64,000 bases of DNA from contig NZ_AP021887.1 in the NCBI RefSeq assembly GCF_009731465.1, positions 1,544,001 through 1,608,000 on the forward strand, in the 5' to 3' direction. The notes beneath the pieces are model-generated. The model worked only from the letters and a program-made list of their open reading frames with translations. It was not told where the DNA came from and did not search any database. The stretch is from Streptococcus sp. 116-D4 (lineage in GTDB: Bacteria; Bacillota; Bacilli; Lactobacillales; Streptococcaceae). Shown here piece by piece: positions 49,191 to 58,735 of the stretch; the first letter of the stretch is position 1, and every line of letters starts with the position of its first letter. The position numbers and the translations under genes are program-made.

Positions 49191-51170
49191 TTATTTCACA
49201 TGATTTGCGAGTTCTTCTTGTGCTTTTTTATTGGATTCTTCTTTTTCTTTCATCCATTTATCTTGCGCTTTTTGATATTCATCTGCTGTGACTGCCTTAT
49301 CTTGAAGTTCAAGATATTTGTATCGGAGCGGATCGCTTGTCCCCTTGTTCCCTGAGAAAGAGAAAGGTAAAGTAAATGGTACCATCTTAGACAAGATTGG
49401 ACGACCTGTACGAGATGTCGTTGGAATGACTAGGGCACTATCTGTCAACCATGCTTGAGCTTCGGCATACTTGTTATACCGTTTCGTCACATCTGTAGTT
49501 TCTTCCCCTGCTTCATTGACCATTTTATCATAATCATTGAGACCAACCTTCTTAGCCGCCTCATTGTCTTTTCCTGAATCAAATCCTAGGTAAGTTCTCG
49601 TATTTTCCCCTACAGAAGGCTTGATGATATCAAGATAAGTTGATGGATCTGAGAAGTCTGGTCCCCATCCAACGTTATCAGAAATATCCCAATCCTCACC
49701 AGCAGCAGTTTGTGCAAATAAAGTAACATTAAGCACTTCATCTTTTTGCAATTGTTGAATATCAATAATGACATTATCAGTTCCTAAAGTCGCTTCCAAG
49801 GATTGTTTCATAGATTGGACACGTTGAACTTTTGTAGTTGCTGTTTGGTCAACAGGCATGTCTAGGTGAATTGGGAATTGCACTCCCTCAGCTTGTAGAG
49901 CTGATTTAGCTTTAGCAAATTCTGCCTTGGCTTTCTCTGGGTTATAGAGACCATCTTGGGCATCAGCAAGGTTCACATCCTTCCATTCATCCCCATAAGT
50001 CACCAATTTTTCTTTGACCATGTCCCCAAAGTTTTTTCCATCTGCTTGTACAAATGTTGGTGGAACAAAGATATTACGTAAGATTTTACTTGCTCCTGTT
50101 TGTCCATTCAACTGAGAAGCATAGGCTGTACGGTCAAATCCAAAGGCAATAGCCTGACGGAAATCCTTGTTTAAGAGAGCCTTTTTAGTTGAAGTCTTTT
50201 GTTCTTCACTAGTCTTAGAAGTATATTTATAGGACTGACGGTCGATGTTTGTTCCTACTACATAAGTCGTAGAGTCCTGTTGCGTATAGACAATATTGTC
50301 CTTCATCTCTTTTTCAAGCTCTGCGAAACTTGCACTTGTTGGATAGAGACGAGCTGCTGAAAGGCTACCGTCTTTAAAGTTTTCTGCAGGTTTACTAGTA
50401 TCTTGACCATCCCAGAATGACAATTTAACTTTGTCAATATGGACATTGTCTTTATCCCAGTAATTAGGATTCTTCGCAAATTCAACAGTAGATTTGGTTA
50501 CAATGGATTTCAATAAATAAGGACCATTATATAAGATACTGCTTGGATCTGTTGCTTTGGCAAAATCATCCCCTTTTGAGTTCAAAAACTCTTCATTGAC
50601 TGGCGCTAAAACACCCATAGTTGTTTTAGAATTCCAAAAACTTTCAGGTTTGTTTAAAGTGTATTGGACCGTTTGATCGTCAAGGGCTTTAATTCCGACT
50701 TGAGAGAAATCTTTAATTTCCCCTTTAGCGTAGGCGTCCAAACCTTTAATTGAATCCTGTACCAAGTATAGGCCTTCTGATTTCTTGTCTGTTGCATATT
50801 TAAGACCTGTTACAAAGTCTTGAGCCTTGACAGGAGCATACTCTTCTCCTTCTGATGTGTACCACTTGGCATCCTGACGAATCTTATAAGTATAAGTCAA
50901 GCCATCCTTAGAAACCGACCAGTCCTCTGCCATTGAGGGAACCAAATTCCCAAAGCGATCACTCTCCAATAATCCATCAATCACATTACTAGTAATGTCA
51001 GCAGTCGCTGCCTTACCAGTCGTTAAGTAGTTGAGATTATCTGGGTCTGTCTCGTAGGTAAAGGCAAAGGTCTGTTCACCTTTAGCGCCTGATCCTCCAG
51101 AACAAGCCGCTAAGACACCAGCTGCTAATAAAGTTACTCCCGCAAGAGCCAATACTTTCCTTGTTTTCAT
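49191..51170 (-). CDS. aliA: Oligopeptide-binding lipoprotein AliA
   Basis: 659 residues. Lipoprotein signal peptide with lipobox LAAC (Cys23), then the SBP_bac_5 oligopeptide-binding fold (ADITSNVIDGLLESD, LVPSMAEDWSVSKDGLTYTYK). It supplies peptides to the Ami permease; no permease genes are nearby, as usual. ATG 51170 after AAAGGAG; a longer frame begins inside the promoter. It marks the downstream border of the pneumococcal capsule locus. Confidence 0.94.
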   Translation of the reverse strand: MKTRKVLALAGVTLLAAGVLAACSGGSGAKGEQTFAFTYETDPDNLNYLTTGKAATADITSNVIDGLLESDRFGNLVPSMAEDWSVSKDGLTYTYKIRQDAKWYTSEGEEYAPVKAQDFVTGLKYATDKKSEGLYLVQDSIKGLDAYAKGEIKDFSQVGIKALDDQTVQYTLNKPESFWNSKTTMGVLAPVNEEFLNSKGDDFAKATDPSSILYNGPYLLKSIVTKSTVEFAKNPNYWDKDNVHIDKVKLSFWDGQDTSKPAENFKDGSLSAARLYPTSASFAELEKEMKDNIVYTQQDSTTYVVGTNIDRQSYKYTSKTSEEQKTSTKKALLNKDFRQAIAFGFDRTAYASQLNGQTGASKILRNIFVPPTFVQADGKNFGDMVKEKLVTYGDEWKDVNLADAQDGLYNPEKAKAEFAKAKSALQAEGVQFPIHLDMPVDQTATTKVQRVQSMKQSLEATLGTDNVIIDIQQLQKDEVLNVTLFAQTAAGEDWDISDNVGWGPDFSDPSTYLDIIKPSVGENTRTYLGFDSGKDNEAAKKVGLNDYDKMVNEAGEETTDVTKRYNKYAEAQAWLTDSALVIPTTSRTGRPILSKMVPFTLPFSFSGNKGTSDPLRYKYLELQDKAVTADEYQKAQDKWMKEKEESNKKAQEELANHVK

Positions 51171-51195
51171 CGTATTCTCCTTTGTTTTTCTATCC

Positions 51196-51235
51196 ATTAT
51201 AGCCCCTTTATAGCCCCTTTTTCAAACCTTGTCAA
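51196..51235 (-). promoter_or_regulatory. aliA promoter with duplicated -10 block
   Basis: Minus strand TTGACA (51230-51235), 17-bp spacer, TATAAA (51207-51212). An 11-bp tandem repeat (GGGGCTATAAW twice) places a second box TATAAT at 51196-51201. Confidence 0.75.
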
Positions 51236-51478
51236 CAGAATTTTCAGAATTTTTGAAAATTATTTTTTAAACAATTTAATTAGGAAAATATGAATAATAT
51301 CAAAAATACCTCAACTACATTAGGTAGTCAAGGAATTATCGATCATATTTGTAAATAGCATTTGGGAAACAGTTTTAATTCTTTAATCTAACTCATTTCG
51401 TACACACTGCAAAGCTGTTGTCATAAGAATATTATACCTATTATTTTCCTGGGGGTTCATTAACGACCAGGCTTCAAA
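51198..51478. other. Intergenic region between rmlD and aliA
   Basis: 280 bp of AT-rich DNA. The aliA promoter occupies the aliA end; no ORF, repeat or clear terminator for the rml operon is visible in the rest. Confidence 0.6.
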
Positions 51479-52342
51479 TTAGTTCATATCACTTTTTACT
51501 TCTTGTTTATAAAATTCTTGTAAGGCATCTTGCCAAGTTGGGATGACAAATCCAGTAGCTTTGGCTTTTGCAAGGCTCATTGTAGAGTTTAGTGGACGTT
51601 TAGCTTTGGCAGGAAATTGGCTTGAGTCCACTGGCTTGACTTCGACGTCTGTATTCTTCAAAATTTCAACTGCAAAGTCATACCAAGTTGTGTCTTCCGT
51701 TGCATCATTTGACAAATGATAATAACCAAATTCCTTGCGATTTTCAGCTAGGAAAGTCATGAACTCGGCCAAGGTACGTGTCCAGGTTGGTCGACCATGT
51801 TGATCATTTACAACTGTCAATGTCTTATGAGTTTTAGCAAGATTTTGCATCGTGAAGACGAAGTTTTTACCGTAATTTCCAAAAACCCAGGCAGTACGAA
51901 TAATATAGAAGTTTGAAACGTGTTTTTCTACAAGTTTCTCTCCCATACGCTTCGTACGACCATATTCAGTTTGAGGATCTGGTCTGTCATCCACTTCCCA
52001 CTCTTGTCCAACTGGTTTCTTACCGTCAAATACATAATCGGTAGAAATGTAGACTAGTGTTGCACCATGCTTTTCGGATGCTTTTGCGACATTCTCTGTC
52101 CCCGTAACATTTATGGAAAAGTCCAATTCTTTCCCTTCAACCTCTGCCGCATCAACAGCGGTATAGGCTGCACAGTGGTAGACTAAAGTTGGTTTCACCT
52201 CTTCAAAAACTTTCTCAACGATCTCTGCATCGGTAATATCCATCTCAGCCACATCAACTGCAACGTATTCTTCATTACGCTCATCCAATAAATGACGAAG
52301 TTCCGTTCCTAATTGGCCATTTGCTCCTGTAATTAAAATCAT
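51479..52342 (-). CDS. rmlD: dTDP-4-dehydrorhamnose reductase
   Basis: Last step of dTDP-L-rhamnose synthesis. NADPH-binding ILITGANGQLGTEL, STDYVFDG and the YGRTKRMGEKLV catalytic Tyr-x3-Lys. 287 residues from ATG 52342 (after GAAAGGAAG); a further 19 codons upstream lack a start context. Separated from rmlB by about 215 bp, wider than for the rest of the operon. Confidence 0.95.
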   Translation of the reverse strand: MILITGANGQLGTELRHLLDERNEEYVAVDVAEMDITDAEIVEKVFEEVKPTLVYHCAAYTAVDAAEVEGKELDFSINVTGTENVAKASEKHGATLVYISTDYVFDGKKPVGQEWEVDDRPDPQTEYGRTKRMGEKLVEKHVSNFYIIRTAWVFGNYGKNFVFTMQNLAKTHKTLTVVNDQHGRPTWTRTLAEFMTFLAENRKEFGYYHLSNDATEDTTWYDFAVEILKNTDVEVKPVDSSQFPAKAKRPLNSTMSLAKAKATGFVIPTWQDALQEFYKQEVKSDMN

Positions 52343-52386
52343 TTTTCTTCCTTTCAACTGATTCACAATTCTTCGGTATAGCAATA

Positions 52387-52413
52387 GAGGTTGGGACAAA
52401 AAATCCCTACCTC
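52387..52413. repeat. Inverted repeat between rmlB and rmlD
   Basis: gaggttggga / tccctacctc hairpin within 215 bp of noncoding DNA. The rest of the gap has gtctgggac-like motifs (ggggctgggatt) that recur in mitis-group intergenic regions; I cannot name the repeat family. Confidence 0.5.
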
Positions 52414-52557
52414 ACTTTTTATTAACAATCAAACTTTGACGCGGTAGCTGATTAGACTTTTTGTTTGACTTTTAGACTTCAAAAACTCCTAGTCATCTGC
52501 GTGGGGCTGGGATTAGGAAATCGAGACTTTGTCTATCGGTTTCTGTTCCACTGCCTT

Positions 52558-53619
<1,062 letters not shown>

Positions 53620-54213
53620 TTACAAATCTTCTTTTTTCAAAGGTTTTACATCCTTAAGTAGTGGATGATTTTTATCTGCTTCTGAAACCTCTGCATCTGC
53701 AAGATTTTCCCATTCAATACCAAGGCTCGGATCAGCGTAGTTCACAAAGGCATACTTGGGTTTGAGTTCAAGAGCCCAGTAATCATTGACCAGATAACTA
53801 TAAGAAACTGTATCTGTTAGAACTTGAAAGCCATTGGCCACTCCTCGAGGTACAAAAATTCCCTTGCTAGCATCAATAACCGTCTGATAAGTATTCCCAA
53901 ATGTTTCGCCCTCGCGTAGATCAACCCAAGAACCCAGAACTTTCCCACCATCTGCTACCGAGATGTACTTATCCCATGGTTCTGCGTGGAGACCACGGAG
54001 GACATTTTTGCGTGAGAAAGATACATTGTTTTGCAATTTTCCTTCTGAAAAGAAAGACTCTGGAAAACCAAGTGGAATCATTTTTTCCTTTTGGAAATTT
54101 TCTTTAAACCAGCCACGATTGTCTCCATGAACGGGGATATCAAACTCCAACATACCTGGAATTGCATCAACCTTGCGTGCTGCAAGCGTCTTACCAAAAA
54201 AATTGTCTGTCAT
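53620..54213 (-). CDS. rmlC: dTDP-4-dehydrorhamnose 3,5-epimerase
   Basis: Cupin-fold epimerase: HGDNRGWFKENF, NVSFSRKNVLRGLHAEPWDKYI with the catalytic histidine, and VPRGVANGFQVL. 197 residues. The start directly abuts the rmlA stop. Confidence 0.95.
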   Translation of the reverse strand: MTDNFFGKTLAARKVDAIPGMLEFDIPVHGDNRGWFKENFQKEKMIPLGFPESFFSEGKLQNNVSFSRKNVLRGLHAEPWDKYISVADGGKVLGSWVDLREGETFGNTYQTVIDASKGIFVPRGVANGFQVLTDTVSYSYLVNDYWALELKPKYAFVNYADPSLGIEWENLADAEVSEADKNHPLLKDVKPLKKEDL

Positions 54214-55083
54214 CTATGCTTCTCCTATCAAACGGAGCAAATACTGTCCGTATTCATTTTTCTTAAGCGGTTGGGCTAAGACCAACACATCTTCTCGACT
54301 GATATAGCCCATGCGATAGGCAATTTCTTCCAAGTTTGCTACCTGAACATTTTGCATCCGTTGGACTGTTTCGATGTACTGTGAAGCCTCTAGTAAACTT
54401 TCATGTGTTCCAGTATCCAACCAAGCAAATCCGCGTCCCATAACCTCAACGGATAAATCTCCACGATCTAGATAAGCCTTGTTTACATCTGTAATTTCCA
54501 ATTCCCCACGAGGACTTGGTTTAATATTTTTAGCAATTTCTACTACATCATTATCGTAGAAATAGAGGCCTGTAACTGCATAATTTGAACGAGGGCTTTC
54601 TGGCTTTTCCTCTATAGAAATAGCGTTCATATCCTTGTCAAACTCAACCACACCAAAGCGCTCTGGATCCTTCACATGGTAGCCAAAGATAGTTGCTCCC
54701 GACTCCTTTTTAGCCGCCTTTTGTAGCATTTTCGAAAGGCCAGGTCCGTGATAGATATTGTCGCCTAAGATTAGAGCAACGCTATCATCGCCAATGAATT
54801 CTTCCCCAATGATGAAGGCTTGCGCCAAACCGTCTGGGCTTGGTTGCTCTGCATAAGAAAGTTTAATCCCAAACTCAGATCCATCTTGAAGAAGCTCTTT
54901 AAAACGAGGTAGATCTTGAGGAGTTGAGATAATCAGAATATCCCTAATTCCAGCCAACATCAATGTTGAAAGTGGATAGTAAATCATCGGTTTATCATAA
55001 ACCGGCATCAGTTGTTTTGATGCAGCTCGAGTCAAAGGATATAAACGTGTCCCCGAACCACCTGCGAGAATAATACCTTTCAT
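54214..55083 (-). CDS. rmlA: Glucose-1-phosphate thymidylyltransferase
   Basis: First step of dTDP-rhamnose synthesis. Nucleotidyltransferase signature [20 protein letters not shown], with [14 protein letters not shown] and [15 protein letters not shown]. 289 residues from ATG 55083, with AAGG upstream. First of the four rml genes, 56 bp after glf. Confidence 0.96.
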   Translation of the reverse strand: MKGIILAGGSGTRLYPLTRAASKQLMPVYDKPMIYYPLSTLMLAGIRDILIISTPQDLPRFKELLQDGSEFGIKLSYAEQPSPDGLAQAFIIGEEFIGDDSVALILGDNIYHGPGLSKMLQKAAKKESGATIFGYHVKDPERFGVVEFDKDMNAISIEEKPESPRSNYAVTGLYFYDNDVVEIAKNIKPSPRGELEITDVNKAYLDRGDLSVEVMGRGFAWLDTGTHESLLEASQYIETVQRMQNVQVANLEEIAYRMGYISREDVLVLAQPLKKNEYGQYLLRLIGEA

Positions 55084-55139
55084 AATAGGGTACCTTTCTT
55101 TGTTGTTAAACAATCATTAAATTGTTAAAAATGCATGTC

Positions 55140-56240
55140 TTAGTAACCAAACTCATCCGTTACTACACTAAGTGCACGTTCAATGACCACATGCATGTCG
55201 TAGTATTTATAGTCAGCTAAACGACCACAGAAGATGACCTTATCATTTTTGGCTGCTTCTTCTTGATATTTAGCAAACATAGCATTGTTTCTTTCATCAT
55301 TGATTGGATAATAAGGTTCATCTCCACGTTTCCAATCAGCTGGGTATTCACGAGTAATGACCGTTTTATCTTGCGTACCATACTCGAAGTGCTTATGCTC
55401 AATGATACGAGTATAAGGAATCTCACGCTCTGTGTAGTTGATCACAGCATTACCTTGATGGTTTTCCTCATCCAAGATTTCGTGCTCGAAACGCAGACTA
55501 CGGTATTCTAACTCCCCATGTTTGTAATCAAAGTACTGGTCAATCATTCCTGTAAAGACAACTTTTTCAGCTGAAGCTTCTAATTCTTGACGATTGGCAA
55601 AAAAGTCAACTCCAAGTTCTACTTCTACGTTGCCTAGCATATTTTCAATGATGACGTTGTAACCACCGATTGGAATCCCCTGGTAACAGTCATTAAAGTA
55701 GTTATTATCAAAGGTCAAACGTACTGGGAGGCGCTTGATGATAAATGGTGGAAGTTCTGTTGCGGAACGTCCCCATTGTTTTTCTGTGTAGCCCTTGATC
55801 AACTTTTCGTAGATATCTGGACCAATCAACTTGATTGCTTGCTCTTCCAGGTTTTTAGGTTCAACATCCTTCATATCAGCTGTTTGCTCAGCAATCTTAT
55901 CTTTGACTTCTTGCGGAGTTTTTGTCCCCCACACAGCGTAGAAAGTATTCATGTTGAAAGGAAGATTGTAAAGGCTCCCTTTGTAGTTAGCCACTGGTGA
56001 GTTGATATAGTTATTGAACTCAGCGAATCGGTTAACATAGTCCCACACTTTTTTATTAGAAGTATGGAAGATATGGGCACCATATTTATGAACATTAACA
56101 CCTTCTACATTCTCACAGTAGATATTCCCACCGATGTGATCACGTTTGTCAATCACTTTCACTTTTTTACCACGTTTTGTTGCTTCGTGTGCAAATATTG
56201 CCCCTGACAAACCTGCACCAACGATAAGATAATCATACAT
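55140..56240 (-). CDS. glf: UDP-galactopyranose mutase
   Basis: Flavoenzyme that interconverts UDP-galactopyranose and UDP-galactofuranose. FAD-binding YLIVGAGLSGAIFAHEA, RDHIGGNIY and the C-terminal GRLADYKYYDMHVVIE. 366 residues. It supplies galactofuranose for capsule or other surface glycans, but no galactofuranosyltransferase is encoded in this window. Confidence 0.96.
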   Translation of the reverse strand: MYDYLIVGAGLSGAIFAHEATKRGKKVKVIDKRDHIGGNIYCENVEGVNVHKYGAHIFHTSNKKVWDYVNRFAEFNNYINSPVANYKGSLYNLPFNMNTFYAVWGTKTPQEVKDKIAEQTADMKDVEPKNLEEQAIKLIGPDIYEKLIKGYTEKQWGRSATELPPFIIKRLPVRLTFDNNYFNDCYQGIPIGGYNVIIENMLGNVEVELGVDFFANRQELEASAEKVVFTGMIDQYFDYKHGELEYRSLRFEHEILDEENHQGNAVINYTEREIPYTRIIEHKHFEYGTQDKTVITREYPADWKRGDEPYYPINDERNNAMFAKYQEEAAKNDKVIFCGRLADYKYYDMHVVIERALSVVTDEFGY

Positions 56241-56300
56241 AGTCGCTTCCTTATCATTTATCTTTACATCTCCTTAACTATAGTAAAAGAGAGAATCTTG

Positions 56301-56449
56301 TACTCTTTGAAAATCTTTTCAAACCACGTCAGCGTCCATCTGCAACCTTTAAACAGTATTTTGAGCTGACTTCGTCAGTTCTATCTACCACCACCTCAAA
56401 GCTGTACTTTGAGCTAACTTCCCAGTTACTCATTGATTTTTATTAAGTA
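56301..56449 (-). repeat. Diverged RUP element
   Basis: Inverted-orientation copy, tactctttgaaaatctcttc-like start through attgatttttattaagta, filling most of the 333-bp gap between glf and the aliD-like gene. It keeps TA ends and the cgtcag and cctcaaag blocks but has many substitutions. Confidence 0.75.
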
Positions 56450-56512
56450 TTAGTTTCAATCTATTTTAGCACAAAATAAATCATTTCTCAGTTTTCAATA
56501 GCCGAGTGATTT

Positions 56513-56546
56513 AAAAAGACAAGCACCAAAACTGATGTTTGTCTTA
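56513..56546 (-). terminator. Terminator of the aliD-like gene
   Basis: aagacaa / ttgtctt stem with extended imperfect inner pairing, then a T-run on the minus strand. It isolates the ali-like genes from glf-rml. Confidence 0.75.
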
Positions 56547-56573
56547 TGATTCTCCGTAAAAAGCTATTTCTCA

Positions 56574-58532
56574 TTATTTAACATGCTTTTCTACTTCTTT
56601 TTGAGCTTTTTCGATTGCTTTTTTGCTTTCTTGCTCCCATTTAGTTTTCGCTTCCTCAAACTGTTTGGTCGTGACAGTATCTTCTTGTAGTTTCATGTAC
56701 TTGTAGTTATTGCCATCACCCTTGATGCCGACCAGTGAATACCCTCTTGTAAATGGCGTTACTTTAGTTACAGATGCTGTTCCACCACTTGACATAGCTG
56801 ACATGATCAGAGAATTGTCAATCATCCAAGCCTGTGCTTCAGCATACTTTTCATAACGCTTCGCTACATCTTTATTTTCAGTATCTGCATCTTTAAGCAT
56901 TTTAGTGTAGGTATCCAGCCCCAAGCTAGCAATTTTATCTTTATCTTCCTTAGCATCTAAACCAAAGATTTTAAGGTAGAATCCATCCTCTGCATTGAAA
57001 GGATTGAGATAAGTTGATGGATCTTGGTAGTCACCCACCCAACCATCAAAGTTTAAATCGTAGTCTCGATCAGCTGGTGTCGGCGCCAAAAAGCCTACAT
57101 TATTAAAATCATCTGTTGACAATTGCTGAACATCAATGACAATATTATCATCACCTAAAACTGACTCAATGGTCTGTTTAACTGAGTTCATGCCTGCCAC
57201 AGAATTTTTACTTGTCTGATCAACTGCCACATCCAAGTGAATTGGGAAAGTCACACCTTGACTTGCCAATTCTTTTTTAGCTTCCGCAAATTTTGCTTGG
57301 GCTTTTTCCTTGTTGAAATAGGCATCCTGTGCATCAGCTAGGTTTACTCCTGACCATTCTGTGCCATAGTTGACTAATTTAGAAGCGACTACTTCTCCAA
57401 AGGTCTTGTCTCCAACTTGGACAAATGTAGGAGGCACTAGGGTATTACGAAGGGTCTTACTAGCCGCTTCTTCTCCATTTGACTGGGCAGAATAGGCTGT
57501 ACGATCCAAGGCGAAGTTCACCGCTTGGCGGAAGTTCTTGTTCAAAACAGCTGTCTCAGTTGACTGCTTCTGCTCATCTGTCATTTTAGATGTATGGTTG
57601 TAGACCTTACGATTGACATTGAAATTGAAGTACCAAGATGTCTTATCCTGCAAACTATAGACGATATTATCCTTGTATTTCTCCTTGGTTTTGGCAAAGT
57701 TAGAACTATTTGGATAAACCCCCGCAATAGAATAAGCTCCATTTTCAAAGTTACGGATAGTCAATTCTTGGTCTAAGCCATCAAAATAAGCCAATTTCAC
57801 ATGTTCAATCGATACTTTACCATGATCATAGTAATGCGGATTCTTCACATACTCGATCGATGATTTCGATGTGAAATCTTTTAACAAATAAGGTCCGCTA
57901 TAGAGAATGCTGTCTGGAGATAAGGTACCGAAATCTTTTCCTTTTGAATTTAAAAACTCCTCGTTTACTGGGAAAAGAATACTATTCGTTGTTTTTGAGT
58001 TCCAGTAAGGTTCTGGACGTGCCAAAGTATACTCAATAGTCTGGTCGTCAATCGCCTTCACTCCAACCTTAGAAAAGTCAGAATCTACTCCTGTAATATA
58101 ATCATTCAAGCCCTTGATCGAGTTTTGAATTAGGTCAATGGCCTGTGATTTATTATCCACTGCGTACTTGATACCTGTCACAAAATCTTGTGCCTTGACT
58201 GGAGCGTACTCTTCACCATCAGCTGTGAACCATTTGGCATCTTTTCTCAATTTGTAGGTATAGGTCAGACCGTCTCTTGAAACAGACCAATCTTCTGCCA
58301 GAGACGGAACTAGATTTCCGTGATTGTCATTTTCGAGCAAACCGTCAACTAGGTTAGTAATAATAGCTGTATTGTCAGCGTAGTAGTCTAATAAATAGTT
58401 AAATGTAGTTGGATTTCCACTAAAGGTTGATGAGTAAGTTTTTGTATCTGAACCTGATTGTCCGCAAGCAGCTAATAGCAAAGTAGCCGCAAAAGTCAGA
58501 CCTGCACTAAGGACACGCTTTTTTGTATTCAT
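56574..58532 (-). CDS. aliD: AliA-like oligopeptide-binding lipoprotein (AliB-like ORF2 / AliD position)
   Basis: 652 residues. Lipoprotein signal with LAAC (Cys23) and the SBP_bac_5 fold, colinear with AliA and with the next upstream gene (LVPSLAEDWSVSRDGLTYTYKLRKDAKWF; YEKYAEAQAWMIDNS). In non-encapsulated pneumococci two AliB-like proteins replace capsule genes between dexB and aliA. Position (second from dexB) suggests AliD. These proteins bind ribosomal-protein-derived peptides and alter competence and colonisation. The symbol is by position and needs alignment. Confidence 0.8.
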   Translation of the reverse strand: MNTKKRVLSAGLTFAATLLLAACGQSGSDTKTYSSTFSGNPTTFNYLLDYYADNTAIITNLVDGLLENDNHGNLVPSLAEDWSVSRDGLTYTYKLRKDAKWFTADGEEYAPVKAQDFVTGIKYAVDNKSQAIDLIQNSIKGLNDYITGVDSDFSKVGVKAIDDQTIEYTLARPEPYWNSKTTNSILFPVNEEFLNSKGKDFGTLSPDSILYSGPYLLKDFTSKSSIEYVKNPHYYDHGKVSIEHVKLAYFDGLDQELTIRNFENGAYSIAGVYPNSSNFAKTKEKYKDNIVYSLQDKTSWYFNFNVNRKVYNHTSKMTDEQKQSTETAVLNKNFRQAVNFALDRTAYSAQSNGEEAASKTLRNTLVPPTFVQVGDKTFGEVVASKLVNYGTEWSGVNLADAQDAYFNKEKAQAKFAEAKKELASQGVTFPIHLDVAVDQTSKNSVAGMNSVKQTIESVLGDDNIVIDVQQLSTDDFNNVGFLAPTPADRDYDLNFDGWVGDYQDPSTYLNPFNAEDGFYLKIFGLDAKEDKDKIASLGLDTYTKMLKDADTENKDVAKRYEKYAEAQAWMIDNSLIMSAMSSGGTASVTKVTPFTRGYSLVGIKGDGNNYKYMKLQEDTVTTKQFEEAKTKWEQESKKAIEKAQKEVEKHVK

Positions 58533-58647
58533 CTTCTTTCTCCTTTATGTTAGTTTTTATAACATACGTTTATTTTACCAAAATAACTAGGATTTGTAAA
58601 GTCAATTTAATTTTGAGAATCAAAGTTTCTAAATGTAGGTCATAAAA

Positions 58648-58689
58648 AACAAAGGATTTCTGTCTTTCATACAGTCCTCCCTTGTTTTT
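58648..58689 (-). terminator. Terminator between the two ali-like genes
   Basis: aaaacaaagga / tcctcccttgtttt stem with a T-run on the minus strand, so the two genes are probably separate transcripts. Confidence 0.75.
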
Positions 58690-58735
58690 ATACGATTTAT
58701 TAACTAAAAAACTATTTGTGGAAACGAGCCTAGAC

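Noticed and set aside
56241..56573. Possible extra gene between glf and the aliD-like gene
   Set aside because: The space is filled by a diverged RUP and a terminator; no ORF with a ribosome site was found.
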